NCBI RefSeq assembly: GCF_020075495.1
Contig: NZ_JABYQT010000001.1
Location: forward strand, 186,001 to 250,000
DNA: 64,000 nucleotides
From: Vreelandella aquamarina
GTDB lineage: Bacteria > Pseudomonadota > Gammaproteobacteria > Pseudomonadales > Halomonadaceae
Direction of reading: 5' to 3'
Position numbers and translations under genes: made by a program. Positions 32,498-41,449 of the stretch are shown here, piece after piece. The notes under the pieces are model-generated. The model was not told the origin of the DNA and made no database searches. It saw only the letters and a program-made list of their open reading frames with translations. Numbering within the stretch: the first letter of the stretch is position 1; the number at the start of each line of letters is the position of its first letter.

Positions 32498-33178
32498 TTA
32501 GGGTGTAAAGCTGGTCAGCCGAATGCGGGTCTGGCGTTTCCCCTCTTTCAGGTACTCCGCCGAGACGATCAGTCCGGGCCAGTCAGGGTGGAAGTTGATT
32601 TCAAGAAAACGGTCGGGCTTTTCGATGTCGTTGAGCACGACCCGCTGGGCCTCGAATTCGCCCGCCGGTACATTCACCGTCTGCAGCTCCTCCACGGCGT
32701 AGTACTGAAAGTGTTCATCGCGCCCGCGGTGATCGACAAACTCGAGATCACAAGGTGCTGCTTGCGTGCATGATTCATGCCCCGCCCGGCGGGAAAGATC
32801 GACCAGCGCGGCTTGACGGTCAATGCTCGGGATGTCGGCCTCGTTGAGCTGGTAGCTGTCGCCTACACCAAGCAGCGAATAGCTGCTGCTGTAAAGCAGG
32901 GAACGTATGGTGCCGTTTCTATCTGAAAAGCGGCTGTACTCCTGACCCCGCGCGATGGCAACGGAAAAGCGCATGTCGGTCAGCCAGTGCGAGCCTTCCC
33001 GAGAAAGCGTATGGGTAATGGTCGCACTCGGCCAGCCACGGGTTTCCAGGCGGTACTGCGCCTCAAACGGGGCCAGGTCAGTGAGCGCCTGCTGGGTTTC
33101 TTCACCGGCCTGGGTCTGAAAGGCCAGCAGCGAAAGACAGGTGGCGCCCAGCAGGGGCGTTAAATGGGCGTGTCGCAT
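32498..33178 (-). CDS. DUF3108 domain periplasmic protein
   Basis: 226 aa protein with a Sec signal peptide (HLTPLLGATCLSLLAFQTQA, cleaved near QAG). The mature part matches the DUF3108 pattern: it opens with FEAQYRLETRGWPSATITHT, has a SRFSDRNGTIRSLLYSSSY segment, a central VNVPAGEFEAQRVVL and WPGLIVSAEYLKEGK near the end. These are periplasmic beta-rich proteins of unknown function. Start ATG 33178 (MRHAHL) follows aaggag; the frame continues upstream without a signal. Two Cys residues (CTQAAPC) could form a disulfide. Upstream of and probably co-transcribed with the LysO-like gene. Confidence 0.8.
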   Translation of the reverse strand: MRHAHLTPLLGATCLSLLAFQTQAGEETQQALTDLAPFEAQYRLETRGWPSATITHTLSREGSHWLTDMRFSVAIARGQEYSRFSDRNGTIRSLLYSSSYSLLGVGDSYQLNEADIPSIDRQAALVDLSRRAGHESCTQAAPCDLEFVDHRGRDEHFQYYAVEELQTVNVPAGEFEAQRVVLNDIEKPDRFLEINFHPDWPGLIVSAEYLKEGKRQTRIRLTSFTP

Positions 33179-33362
33179 GGTGACTCTCCTTGTTGACAAG
33201 CGATTGCCCAATAAGACCGGGCAGGGGCAAAAAACGAGTGTATCGATAGAGGGCGAAACGCAGGCGTTGGTTCCTGCGCGTGATCGCAACGTCCTTTCTA
33301 TAACTCTAACTCTCTAACGCTAGCCGGTATTCTAGCTTTTCCTCATCTGAGCGGCGAGCGGC

Positions 33363-34298
33363 TCAGTATCCCTGGCCAGAGCTCACGGTAGGCAGCGTTT
33401 CGCCCGCTTCGAAGGCGTGCAGGTAGGAGATCACCTGATCGATGGCTTCGGCGAGCGGCGTCGGGGCGGCCATGTGCGGCGTGATGACGACCCGCGGATG
33501 CTGCCAGAGCGGGTGTTCTTTGGGTAGTGGCTCTTCGTGAAAGACATCCAGCAGCGCGCCACGCACGTGCCCGGGGGCATCGTCGCTGCCAAGCGCCTCG
33601 AGCAGAGCCTGCTCATCGATCAGGCTGCCGCGGCCGGGGTTGATGATACTGGCACCCTCTGGCAACTGAGCCAGCCGCCTGGCATCGAGCAGGTGGCGGG
33701 TGGCCGCGGTATCGGGCAGGATGGTGATCACGCTTTTCACGCGAGGCAGCAGCGCGTCGAGCCCCGCGTCGCCATGTAGACACTCCACGCCCTTGATGGC
33801 CTTGGGTGAACGGCTCCAGCCCAGCACCGGAAACCCCGCCTGCTGCAAGGTAGTAGCGACATGAGCGCCAATCGCGCCCAGGCCCAGTACACCCACCGGC
33901 CAGTCGGCTTTTTCGACCACTGTGTGCGGTTTCCAGCAAGCGTGAGGTTGCTGTGCGGCGTAGCGGTCCATGCTGCGGTAAAAATGCAGTACCCCGTATA
34001 GCGCGTAGTCGGCCATCAGCTCGCCCATGCCGGCATCGCGCAGTTTGACGATGGGTACATTGGCGGGCAATCCCTTCGTGCTCAAGAGATAGTCCACCCC
34101 GGCGCCCAGGTTGATGATGCCCTTGAGTGCGGTCTGCTCCTGTAGAAGATGCGCAGGCGCTTTCCATACCGCCAGATAATCGGCGCCCCTGCGCTCATCC
34201 GCCGGGGCCTCGCTGGTCAGCACCGTGGCCTGGGGCAGTGCTTGACTCAGGGCTTCCTGCCACTGCCGGGCGTTGTCGATATGCACCACAATTTTCAT
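33363..34298 (-). CDS. ghrA: D-2-hydroxyacid dehydrogenase, glyoxylate/hydroxypyruvate reductase A-like
   Basis: 311 aa NAD(P)H-dependent reductase of 2-oxoacids such as glyoxylate and hydroxypyruvate. The Rossmann motif is VGVLGLGAIGAHVATTL (GxGxxG). The catalytic Arg lies in INPGRGSLIDEQALLEAL, the Glu in DVFHEEPLPKEHPLW and the His in VVITPHMAAPT, as in GhrA. WSRSPK after the glycine loop suggests NADPH preference (Arg in place of the Asp found in NAD enzymes). The start ATG 34298 follows aggga at good spacing. It appears to be a single-gene unit. Confidence 0.88.
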   Translation of the reverse strand: MKIVVHIDNARQWQEALSQALPQATVLTSEAPADERRGADYLAVWKAPAHLLQEQTALKGIINLGAGVDYLLSTKGLPANVPIVKLRDAGMGELMADYALYGVLHFYRSMDRYAAQQPHACWKPHTVVEKADWPVGVLGLGAIGAHVATTLQQAGFPVLGWSRSPKAIKGVECLHGDAGLDALLPRVKSVITILPDTAATRHLLDARRLAQLPEGASIINPGRGSLIDEQALLEALGSDDAPGHVRGALLDVFHEEPLPKEHPLWQHPRVVITPHMAAPTPLAEAIDQVISYLHAFEAGETLPTVSSGQGY

Positions 34299-34478
34299 CT
34301 CGTCTCCCTAGGCTGATTTCGCGATCAAGCCACTAGCATGGGCGCGCCCGGCATGTGCTGCAAGTCGTAACGTACTGCTTGCTATCCACTAATTTCATCC
34401 GTTGGCGCTCAGCCACGGCGAAGAAAGCGAAAGTCTGGCCTACGCTATAAGGCAAGATCAAGGTAAAGGGAAATTGCC

Positions 34479-35489
34479 ATGCCATCCGTTTCACCGCGCA
34501 AGGTCACCCGCCATCGACGCGGCAAGGGCTTCACCTATAAAACTGCTTCCGGCAATACGCTACGCGACGTGCGCTGGCGGGAGTGGATCGACTCTCTGGC
34601 CATTCCGCCAGCCTGGCGCGAGGTCGAGATAACCCTTGACCGTCGCCACCATATCTATGCCGTGGGGCGTGACGACGCCGGGCGCAAGCAGTACGTCTAC
34701 AATCCCGAATGGCGTGAAGCGCGCGAAGCGAAGAAGTTTGACCGCATCGTGGATTTTGCCCAGCGGCTGACCACCATGCGACGCATCACCGGGCAGCATC
34801 TGGCGCTTGAAGGTATGCCGAGGGAAAAAGTGCTGGCCTGCATGGTACGGCTGATCGACAGCGCCTACTTTCGACCGGGCAGTGAGCGCTACCGCCGCGA
34901 GAACGACTCCTATGGGCTGACCACCATGCGCTCCAAGCACCTCACTATCGACGGCGACGAACTGATTTTCGACTATCAGGGCAAAAGCGGTCAGCATCAG
35001 CACCGAGTCGTGGAAGATGCCAAGCTTGCCCAGGTGGTCGCCGAGCTCGATGACATACCCGGCTACGAGATTTTCAAGTACTTCGATGGTGAAGGTAACA
35101 AGGTGCGGGTGGACAGCACCGAGCTCAATGCGTATATCCACGAGGTCATGGGGGAGGAGTTCAGTGCCAAGGATTTTCGTACCTGGGCGGGAACCTCCAT
35201 TGCGGCGCTGGCGCTTGAAGAGCTGGGCGTTGGCGAAGATGAAAAAGTCAGCCAGAAAAACGTGCGCCAGGCGGTCGAGCGGGTCGCCAAGTCATTGGGC
35301 AATACGCCGAGCATTGCCAAGGCCAGCTATATCGACCCCCGCGTGGTCGAGAGCTACCTGGATGGCCGTACCCTCGAGCATTTTCGCCAGCTGGTCGAAC
35401 ACGAGCTTGAAAAGGAGCAGTTGATCGGCCCGGATGAGCGCGCCGTGCTCGAACTTTTGCGCAGCCGCCTGAAGGAGCAGGCGAGCTGA
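34479..35489 (+). CDS. DNA topoisomerase IB (poxvirus type)
   Basis: 336 aa enzyme that relaxes supercoils by nicking one strand through a 3'-phosphotyrosine. The N-terminal TopIB domain has WIDSLAIPPAWREVEITLDR and HIYAVGRDDAGRKQYVYNPEW. The C-terminal catalytic domain has YGLTTMRSKHL (Arg, Lys-containing site), DFRTWAGTSIAALALEELG and the catalytic Tyr in ASYIDPRVVESYL. Length and motifs match bacterial homologues of vaccinia topoisomerase, common in proteobacteria. Start ATG 34479 after aaaggg. A free-standing gene before the doe operon. Confidence 0.92.
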   Translation: MPSVSPRKVTRHRRGKGFTYKTASGNTLRDVRWREWIDSLAIPPAWREVEITLDRRHHIYAVGRDDAGRKQYVYNPEWREAREAKKFDRIVDFAQRLTTMRRITGQHLALEGMPREKVLACMVRLIDSAYFRPGSERYRRENDSYGLTTMRSKHLTIDGDELIFDYQGKSGQHQHRVVEDAKLAQVVAELDDIPGYEIFKYFDGEGNKVRVDSTELNAYIHEVMGEEFSAKDFRTWAGTSIAALALEELGVGEDEKVSQKNVRQAVERVAKSLGNTPSIAKASYIDPRVVESYLDGRTLEHFRQLVEHELEKEQLIGPDERAVLELLRSRLKEQAS

Positions 35490-35503
35490 GGTTCACAAAG
35501 GCT

Positions 35504-35559
35504 TTGACCCATGACCAAGGGGGGGTGCTAGTATCGAGACAAGACGACGTTGGCACCCC
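35504..35559 (+). promoter_or_regulatory. Candidate doeA promoter with a flanking inverted repeat
   Basis: TTGACC at 35504-35509 and an extended -10 TGCTAGTAT (TAGTAT at 35529-35534) give a sigma-70-like promoter with a long 19 bp spacer. An inverted repeat GGGGTGC (35522-35528) / GCACCCC (35553-35559) brackets the -10 box, placing it well for a repressor or for DoeX. The regulator is a guess; the repeat is visible. Confidence 0.4.
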
Positions 35560-35652
35560 TCAAGCGGCAGTGACCAGGTCGATCCTGTGGCCCGGTGCCA
35601 GGTGTCATTCAAGCGCATCGGTACTTAGTGATCTTTGATGGTGAGTTGCCCG

Positions 35653-36852
35653 ATGACTCAGGTTTCCCTGCCCTTTACGCGTGAAGAGTATGCAAGCCGC
35701 CTGTGGAAGGTGCGTGCCGAAATGGCCAGCCGCGGCATCGATGTATTGATCGTCAGTGACCCTTCCAACATGGCGTGGCTGACCGGTTACGACGGCTGGT
35801 CGTTTTATGTTCACCAGTGCGTGCTGGTGGGCCTTGAAGGCGAGCCTGTCTGGTTCGGGCGGCGCATGGATGCCAACGGGGCGCTGCGCACCTGCTGGAT
35901 CGATCCGGCCAACATCACCTATTACCCGGACTACTACGTCCAGAATCCGGACATGCACCCCATGGATTACCTGGCCCAGTCGATTCTGCCGGACCGGGGC
36001 TGGCATACCGGCGTGGTGGGCATGGAGATGGACAACTACTACTTCTCCGCCAAGGCGTACCAGAGCCTTTTGCGCGAGCTGCCCCATGCCCGCTTTCTCG
36101 ACGCCAACGCGCTGGTGAACTGGTGCCGGGCGATCAAGTCGCCCCAGGAAATTGCCTATATGCGGGTGGCCGGCAAGATCGTTGCGGGCATGCATTCGCG
36201 CATTCTCGAGGTGATCGAGCCGGGGCTTCCCAAGAGCAAGCTGGTTTCGGAAATCTACCGCGTCGGCATCGAGGGCTTCGTGGACGAGAACGGCAAGGTG
36301 CATGGTGGCGATTACCCTGCCATCGTGCCCATGCTGCCCACCGGCAAGGATGCAGCGGCCCCGCACCTGACCTGGGACGACACGCCGTTTCGCGAAGGGG
36401 AGGGAACATTTTTCGAGATCGCCGGGGTGTTCAAGCGCTACCATGCGCCGATGTCGCGCACCGTGTTTCTGGGGCGCCCGCCGATCGATTTCATCCGCGC
36501 CGAATCCGCCCTGCTGGAAGGCATCGAAAACGGCCTGGCGGTGGCCAAGCCCGGCAATCGCACCGCGGATATCGCCATGGCCCTGGGGGCGGCGATGGAC
36601 AAGTACGGCTTCGACCGGGGTGGGGCGCGTTGCGGCTACCCCATCGGGATTTCCTACCCGCCTGACTGGGGCGAGCGCACCATGAGCCTGCGGCCCTCGG
36701 ACGAATCCATCCTGCAACCGGGCATGACGTTTCACTTCATGCCGGGCCTCTGGGTGGATGACTGGGGCCTCGAGATTACCGAAAGCATCCTGATCACCGA
36801 GACGGGCTGCGAGACGTTGGCCAATTTCCCGCGACAGCTGTTCGTCAAGTAA
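35653..36852 (+). CDS. doeA: Ectoine hydrolase
   Basis: Opens the ectoine ring to N-acetyl-L-2,4-diaminobutyrate, the first step of ectoine catabolism. 399 aa. It has the creatinase-type N-domain (VLIVSDPSNMAWLTGYDGWS) and the M24 pita-bread domain (HGGDYPAIVPMLPTG, FFEIAGVFKRYHAPMSRTV, GYPIGISYPPDWGE, LEITESILITE) as in Halomonas elongata DoeA and its EutD homologues. I chose ATG 35653 (MTQVSLPF), preceded by ggtgag; ATG 35638 is in frame five codons earlier. Followed by doeB after 22 bp and doeX, so doeABX is one operon. Confidence 0.95.
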   Translation: MTQVSLPFTREEYASRLWKVRAEMASRGIDVLIVSDPSNMAWLTGYDGWSFYVHQCVLVGLEGEPVWFGRRMDANGALRTCWIDPANITYYPDYYVQNPDMHPMDYLAQSILPDRGWHTGVVGMEMDNYYFSAKAYQSLLRELPHARFLDANALVNWCRAIKSPQEIAYMRVAGKIVAGMHSRILEVIEPGLPKSKLVSEIYRVGIEGFVDENGKVHGGDYPAIVPMLPTGKDAAAPHLTWDDTPFREGEGTFFEIAGVFKRYHAPMSRTVFLGRPPIDFIRAESALLEGIENGLAVAKPGNRTADIAMALGAAMDKYGFDRGGARCGYPIGISYPPDWGERTMSLRPSDESILQPGMTFHFMPGLWVDDWGLEITESILITETGCETLANFPRQLFVK

Positions 36853-36874
36853 CCTATTGATTGAAGGAATCGCC

Positions 36875-37891
36875 ATGACCCTGCGACCCAGCCCGATTTC
36901 AGCGACCGTCGACTTCGATGCCGATGGTGTACAGCACGGCTTTCTGAAACTGCCCATCTCGACGGACATCTCGGCCTGGGGAGCCGTCATGATCCCGATC
37001 ACGGTGGTCAAGAATGGCGACGGCCCTACAGCACTTCTGACCGGTGGCAATCACGGGGACGAGTACGAAGGTATTACCTCGCTTTTGAAACTCGCCAACG
37101 CCCTGAGCGCGCAAGAGGTCAGCGGGCGGGTGATCATCGTGCCCTGCATGAATACCCCGGCGGTGATGGCGGGCGCACGCACCTCGCCCATGGATAAAGG
37201 TAACCTCAACCGCAGCTTCCCCGGCGACCCCGATGGCAGCGTGACGCTGCAGATCGCCGATTATTTCACCCGCGTGCTGGTGCCCATGAGCGATGTGGTG
37301 CTGGATCTGCACTCCGGCGGGCGTACGCTGGATATCCTGCCCTTCGGCGCCTCTCATGTGCTCGATGACAAGGCTCAGCAGCAGGCCGCGCTCGATGGCG
37401 CCAAGGCGTTTGGCGCTCCCTATGCCATGGTGATGTTCGAACTCGACGCCGAAAGACTCTTCGATACCGCCTGCGAGCGCCAGGGCAAGGTGTTCGTGGC
37501 CACGGAGCTCGGCGGCGGCGGTACCTCCACTCCGCAAAGCATGGCAATTACCGAACGCGGCGTGCGCAATTTCCTGATCCATTACGGGTTGATGGAAGGC
37601 GAGGTGGAAATGCCGGAAGGCGGGCAGGTCTATCTGGATATGCCGGATGCCAGCTGCTATGTGCAGAGCGAGCATCAGGGCGTGCTGGAGATGACCGTGG
37701 CGCTGGGCGATGCCGTGACCCGGGGGCAGGTGCTGGCCTACGTTCATGACATGACGCGTACCGGCAGCGAACCGGTGGCCTACCGCGCCGAGCGCGACGG
37801 GATCCTGATGGCGCGTCGTGCGCCTGCGCTGGTCAACATGGGCGACACCATTGCGGTGATTGCCGATGTCGTCGAACGTCTAAAAGCGTAG
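36875..37891 (+). CDS. doeB: N-alpha-acetyl-L-2,4-diaminobutyrate deacetylase
   Basis: Removes the acetyl group from N-alpha-acetyl-diaminobutyrate made by DoeA, giving L-2,4-diaminobutyrate. 338 aa zinc enzyme of the succinylglutamate desuccinylase/aspartoacylase family. The metal-binding HxxE appears in LLTGGNHGDEYEGITSLL, the second metal His in VVLDLHSGGRTLDILPF, and the Arg of GNLNRSFPGDPDGS binds substrate carboxylate by family analogy. The start ATG 36875 (MTLRPSPIS) follows gaagga; a TTG at 36857 is less likely. It lies between doeA and doeX on the same transcript. Confidence 0.93.
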   Translation: MTLRPSPISATVDFDADGVQHGFLKLPISTDISAWGAVMIPITVVKNGDGPTALLTGGNHGDEYEGITSLLKLANALSAQEVSGRVIIVPCMNTPAVMAGARTSPMDKGNLNRSFPGDPDGSVTLQIADYFTRVLVPMSDVVLDLHSGGRTLDILPFGASHVLDDKAQQQAALDGAKAFGAPYAMVMFELDAERLFDTACERQGKVFVATELGGGGTSTPQSMAITERGVRNFLIHYGLMEGEVEMPEGGQVYLDMPDASCYVQSEHQGVLEMTVALGDAVTRGQVLAYVHDMTRTGSEPVAYRAERDGILMARRAPALVNMGDTIAVIADVVERLKA

Positions 37892-37898
37892 CCCCGGC

Positions 37899-38399
37899 AT
37901 GATGAAACTTGACCGCTATGATCTGAAGATCCTCGACATTCTCTCCCGGGACGGGCGGATCACCAAATCCCGTCTGGCCGAGGCGATCAACCTGTCGATC
38001 AGCCCCTGCTGGGAGCGCGTCAAGCGTCTGGAAAAAGCCGGAGTCATCGAGGGCTACACCGCGCGCATCAATGCCAGAGTACTGGTGCCGCGCACCCCGG
38101 TATGGGTCCAGATCGAGTTGAAAGCGCACAATGCCGAAAGTTTTGCCCGCTTCGAGGCGCTGGTGCTCGATACCCCGGAAGTGACCGAGTGCGTCGCCGT
38201 TGGCGGTGGGGTGGATTACCTGGTGAAGTTCGAAACCCGCTCGATCGACAGCTACCAGCGGCTGATGGACCGCTGGCTGGTGTCCGAAGTGGGCATCGAG
38301 CGCTACTGCACCTATATCGTGACCAAGACGGTCAAGCAGAGCGCAATGGGTATCGATACCTGCGAGATACATCAAGCATCCTTGAAAAGCGACGGCTGA
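37899..38399 (+). CDS. doeX: DoeX, Lrp/AsnC-family regulator of ectoine degradation
   Basis: 166 aa transcription factor. The N-terminal helix-turn-helix (DLKILDILSRDGRITKSRLA then ISPCWERVKRLEKAGVIEGY) and the RAM effector domain (VTECVAVGGGVDYLVKFETR) are typical of the family. It lies 7 bp after doeB in the operon, as in Halomonas elongata, where DoeX binds the doe region. It would tune expression of the doe genes to a pathway ligand. Its last 28 bp overlap the 3' end of the convergent diguanylate cyclase gene, so the two transcripts meet tail to tail. ATG 37899 or the next ATG 37902 can serve as start. Confidence 0.92.
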   Translation: MMKLDRYDLKILDILSRDGRITKSRLAEAINLSISPCWERVKRLEKAGVIEGYTARINARVLVPRTPVWVQIELKAHNAESFARFEALVLDTPEVTECVAVGGGVDYLVKFETRSIDSYQRLMDRWLVSEVGIERYCTYIVTKTVKQSAMGIDTCEIHQASLKSDG

Positions 38400-39586
38400 A
38401 CGCTCGCCACGTCGCTATATTGTTCTTCGTATACGCAGTTGCGCCCGGCATGTTTAGCTGCATAGAGCGCCTGGTCGGCCCTCTGGATCAACGGCTTCAG
38501 CGCCTTGCCCTGCTCGAATATCCCGACGCAGACCCCGACGCTCACCGTCACGTACGCGTGGGAAGAATCCTGATGGGGAATCCTCAACGCCTCCACGGCA
38601 GCATTGATGCGCTTGCCAAGCGCTCCACCCGAAAGAACGCTGCTTGCGCCCAGGGTATGGAGCACCAGGAACTCTTCGCCCCCGTAACGGCAAGCCATAT
38701 CCCGCGGACCGCACGCATTCTTGATCGCCTGGGCCACCTGTTTCAGGCAGTCGTCCCCCGCGTCATGTCCGTAGGCGTCGTTGAACGCCTTGAAGTGGTC
38801 CACATCGATCAAAATGACCGCTACGTGCTTGTCCGCAGAGCGTCGGCGCAGCGTCAGGGATGCCGCATGACGGCTCAACCCTCGGCGGTTGGCAATGCCG
38901 GTGAGCGGGTCGATATGCGAGATTTTCTCCAGGGCCTTGTTGCGCGCGGCAAGTTCGGAGCGCAGTTCATCGCTATTCACATGCTGCAAGTAAAGACGCA
39001 GCGATTCGTAAGAGAAGCGATAGTTCGCCATCAGAGTCAGCGCGACGGTGGGCACCCCCACCACGAGGTGGTTGATCACGTACTCCGTATTCGCTCCGGG
39101 CAAGAACCAGATAGTGGTGTAGAGGCAGGCGCAGAGAAACAGCGAGGCGTAAACACTGTACTCGAACGGGTGCGCGAGCACGATGGTCAGGGCCAGCTGG
39201 AAAACGAGTCCGGCGTAAAAATAGTGCAGCACGCGCGGGTCGTTGGTTCCGAGCATGCTCAAGCACCATATCAACGCGGCCAGGCTGACCAGGATGATGC
39301 TGACAAGCTCCTTGTGGCGAATAGGCCCGGGGCGCCTGAGATAGTAGAACATGAAGGCAACCAGCGGGACTGCCACGAGAACGCGCAGCAGCACCGAACG
39401 AAGGCCGATGTCCGCCAGCAGGTAGATATCAACGGGTATGTAACAGAAGTACAGAACCGTCACCAGGGTACTGAGCAGCCGTAGCGAGCGCAGCCGCTGG
39501 TCGTGACGATCAATGTCATAGCGCTTTTTTACCGTAGTGCCACCGCTTGGTTGGGCAAGCAGCTTGAAGTAGGGGAGTCGGTACAC
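38372..39586 (-). CDS. Membrane diguanylate cyclase (GGDEF)
   Basis: 404 aa. The N-terminal ~190 residues contain about six hydrophobic segments (LVTVLYFCYIPVDIYLLADI, VLVAVPLVAFMFYYL, ELVSIILVSLAALIWCLSML and more) forming an uncharacterised membrane sensor. A short coiled linker (ELRSELAARNKALEKISHID) leads to a GGDEF domain with DPLTGIANRRGL and an intact RYGGEEF, so it should make c-di-GMP from GTP. A product-inhibition RxxD motif is not obvious. The start is a GTG at 39586. The gene lies against the doe direction between doeX and doeC and overlaps doeX by 28 bp. Its sensor ligand is unknown. Confidence 0.9.
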   Translation of the reverse strand: MYRLPYFKLLAQPSGGTTVKKRYDIDRHDQRLRSLRLLSTLVTVLYFCYIPVDIYLLADIGLRSVLLRVLVAVPLVAFMFYYLRRPGPIRHKELVSIILVSLAALIWCLSMLGTNDPRVLHYFYAGLVFQLALTIVLAHPFEYSVYASLFLCACLYTTIWFLPGANTEYVINHLVVGVPTVALTLMANYRFSYESLRLYLQHVNSDELRSELAARNKALEKISHIDPLTGIANRRGLSRHAASLTLRRRSADKHVAVILIDVDHFKAFNDAYGHDAGDDCLKQVAQAIKNACGPRDMACRYGGEEFLVLHTLGASSVLSGGALGKRINAAVEALRIPHQDSSHAYVTVSVGVCVGIFEQGKALKPLIQRADQALYAAKHAGRNCVYEEQYSDVASVQPSLFKDA

Positions 39587-39931
39587 GGCATTCTCACTGG
39601 GTGATCGTTTTGTTCTGCGCGCTTGCGCAGGGAGAACTATTTAAGGCACTAACAACCCTTGCGCCAATCAATCTGGTTCAGCGCGGTTGGACATATTAGC
39701 ACCAACGCCGGATGGGCATGGAAGGAGTTCCTGACCATTTGGATAACCGCTCAATACTTCGACCTCTCTTGAGAGGCTCGCCAAAAAAAGAGCACGTTAA
39801 GGCTGGGTTCGGCAAAAATAGTGCGTCTTTAGGGAGTACTTTCAAAAACACTTCGTGCGGTGTCTTCTTTAGGCTATATCGACTGCAAGCGGATGCTCTT
39901 TAGCCGTTTGCCCATCGTGAGGAAGGTGCCC
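39587..39931. promoter_or_regulatory. 345-bp gap between the diguanylate cyclase and doeC, two divergent promoters
   Basis: No gene is seen. Inverted repeats present: CTGCGC-GCTT-GCGCAG at 39615-39630, GTTGG-N11-CCAAC at 39686-39706, and CCTCTC-TT-GAGAGG at 39763-39776. The region must hold the promoters of doeC (plus) and the cyclase (minus). Which repeat, if any, binds a regulator cannot be told. Confidence 0.35.
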
Positions 39932-41428
39932 ATGACCACGCTATCGACGACGCTTGCCAAACGCCTGGAAGACCCGCGCCTGTTTCGCCAGTACGCCTAC
40001 GTGAACGGCCAATGGACCCATTCCAACGGTGGCCGGGAAGAAGCCGTGCATGACCCGGCCACCGGTGAGATCATCGGGCATATACCGCTACTGGAATCGG
40101 GTCAGGTTACCGCCGCGGTGGATGCGGCTGACCGTGCGTTTGTCCAGTGGCGTGCCCTGCGTGCCGACGAGCGCTGCGAGCGTCTGCTGGCCTGGTATGA
40201 CCTGATCCAGGCCAATCGTGAAGACCTCGCCACTATCATGACCCTTGAGCAGGGCAAGCCACTGCCCGATGCCCGCGGTGAGGTGGAGTACGGGGCGAGC
40301 TTTGTACGCTGGTTCGCCGAAGAGAGCAAACGCACCTACGGCGAGACGATTCCGAGCCATATCCCCAACGCAGCGCTTGGCACCCTCAAGGAGCCGGTGG
40401 GGATCGCGGCGATGATCACCCCCTGGAACTTCCCGCTGGCGATGATTACCCGCAAGGCGGCGGCGGCACTGGCGGCGGGCTGCCCGGTGATCGTCAAGCC
40501 CGCCAACGAGACGCCGTTTTCGGCGCTGGCGCTGGCGGAGCTTGCCGAGCGTGCGCGTATTCCGGCGGGTATCTTCAACGTGGTGCTGGGCGAGCCTGCC
40601 GAGGTATCGAAGATCCTGTGCGCAGAGCCGCGCATTCGGGCGCTCTCGTTTACCGGTTCCACCCGGGTGGGGCGTCTGCTCATGGAGCAGAGCGCCGGCA
40701 CCGTAAAGCGCCTTTCCCTGGAGCTTGGGGGCAACGCGCCGTTTATTGTCGGACCAGACATGGACCCAAAGGAGGCGGCCTTTGCCGCAGTGGATGCCAA
40801 GTTCCAGACCGCCGGTCAGGACTGCTTGGCGGCCAACCGTATCCTGGTCCATGAATCCATTCACGACGCCTTTGTCGCCGCCTTTGCCGAACGCATGGCC
40901 ACGCTCAGGGTAGGCAACGGGTTCGAGAGCGACGTCGATCTCGGCCCCTTGATTCATCGCCAGGCGGTTGAGAAGGCTGCCGCGATCGTCGACGATGCGA
41001 TTTCCCGCGGCGCGACGCTGGTAGCCGGCGACCAGCGCCAGGCGCCGGGCGAGAACTTCTTCATGCCGGTACTGTTGACTGGCGTGACGGCGCAGATGAA
41101 GGTCTGGCGCGAGGAGAACTTCGCCCCGGTGGCCGGCATCACCGCCTACGGAAGTGATGAAGAGGTGATCGAGCTTGCCAACGACACCGAGTACGGCCTG
41201 GCCGCCTACCTCTGTACCCACGATATTCGCCGTATCTGGAAGCTGATGCGCGCGCTGGAGTACGGTATGGTCAGCGTCAACTCGGTGAAGATGACCGGCC
41301 CGCCGGTGCCCTTTGGCGGTGTGAAGCAGTCCGGCCTTGGCCGCGAAGGCGGCGCCACCGGCATCGACGAGTATCTCGAAACCAAGTACTACTGCCTCGG
41401 CGCGCTGGGTTCGGTGTCGGGAAGCTAG
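39932..41428 (+). CDS. doeC: Aspartate-semialdehyde dehydrogenase of ectoine catabolism
   Basis: Oxidises L-aspartate 4-semialdehyde, the product of DoeD, to L-aspartate. 498 aa aldehyde dehydrogenase closest in pattern to succinate-semialdehyde dehydrogenases (GabD). The cofactor region is AMITPWNFPLAMITRKAAAA, the general base Glu lies in LSLELGGNAPFIV (near 264) and the nucleophile Cys in TAGQDCLAANR (near 298). The start ATG 39932 (MTTLSTT) follows gaggaagg; upstream in-frame codons are unlikely. Assignment as DoeC rather than GabD rests on the neighbouring doeD and doeABX; GabD activity as well is plausible. Confidence 0.87.
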   Translation: MTTLSTTLAKRLEDPRLFRQYAYVNGQWTHSNGGREEAVHDPATGEIIGHIPLLESGQVTAAVDAADRAFVQWRALRADERCERLLAWYDLIQANREDLATIMTLEQGKPLPDARGEVEYGASFVRWFAEESKRTYGETIPSHIPNAALGTLKEPVGIAAMITPWNFPLAMITRKAAAALAAGCPVIVKPANETPFSALALAELAERARIPAGIFNVVLGEPAEVSKILCAEPRIRALSFTGSTRVGRLLMEQSAGTVKRLSLELGGNAPFIVGPDMDPKEAAFAAVDAKFQTAGQDCLAANRILVHESIHDAFVAAFAERMATLRVGNGFESDVDLGPLIHRQAVEKAAAIVDDAISRGATLVAGDQRQAPGENFFMPVLLTGVTAQMKVWREENFAPVAGITAYGSDEEVIELANDTEYGLAAYLCTHDIRRIWKLMRALEYGMVSVNSVKMTGPPVPFGGVKQSGLGREGGATGIDEYLETKYYCLGALGSVSGS

Positions 41429-41449
41429 TGCGGATAAAATCACGGTAGA

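Noticed and set aside
38102..39484. A 460-codon plus-strand frame running from inside doeX through the cyclase region
   Set aside because: It begins in a wrong frame of doeX and is the mirror of the GGDEF gene, whose domain motifs are intact.
39693..39703. Shared element ATAYTAGCACC upstream of doeC and at the doeA -10 region (35524-35534, opposite strand)
   Set aside because: A 10 of 11 match between two gaps of these sizes on either strand is expected about once by chance in my rough count, so it is not evidence of a common regulator by itself.
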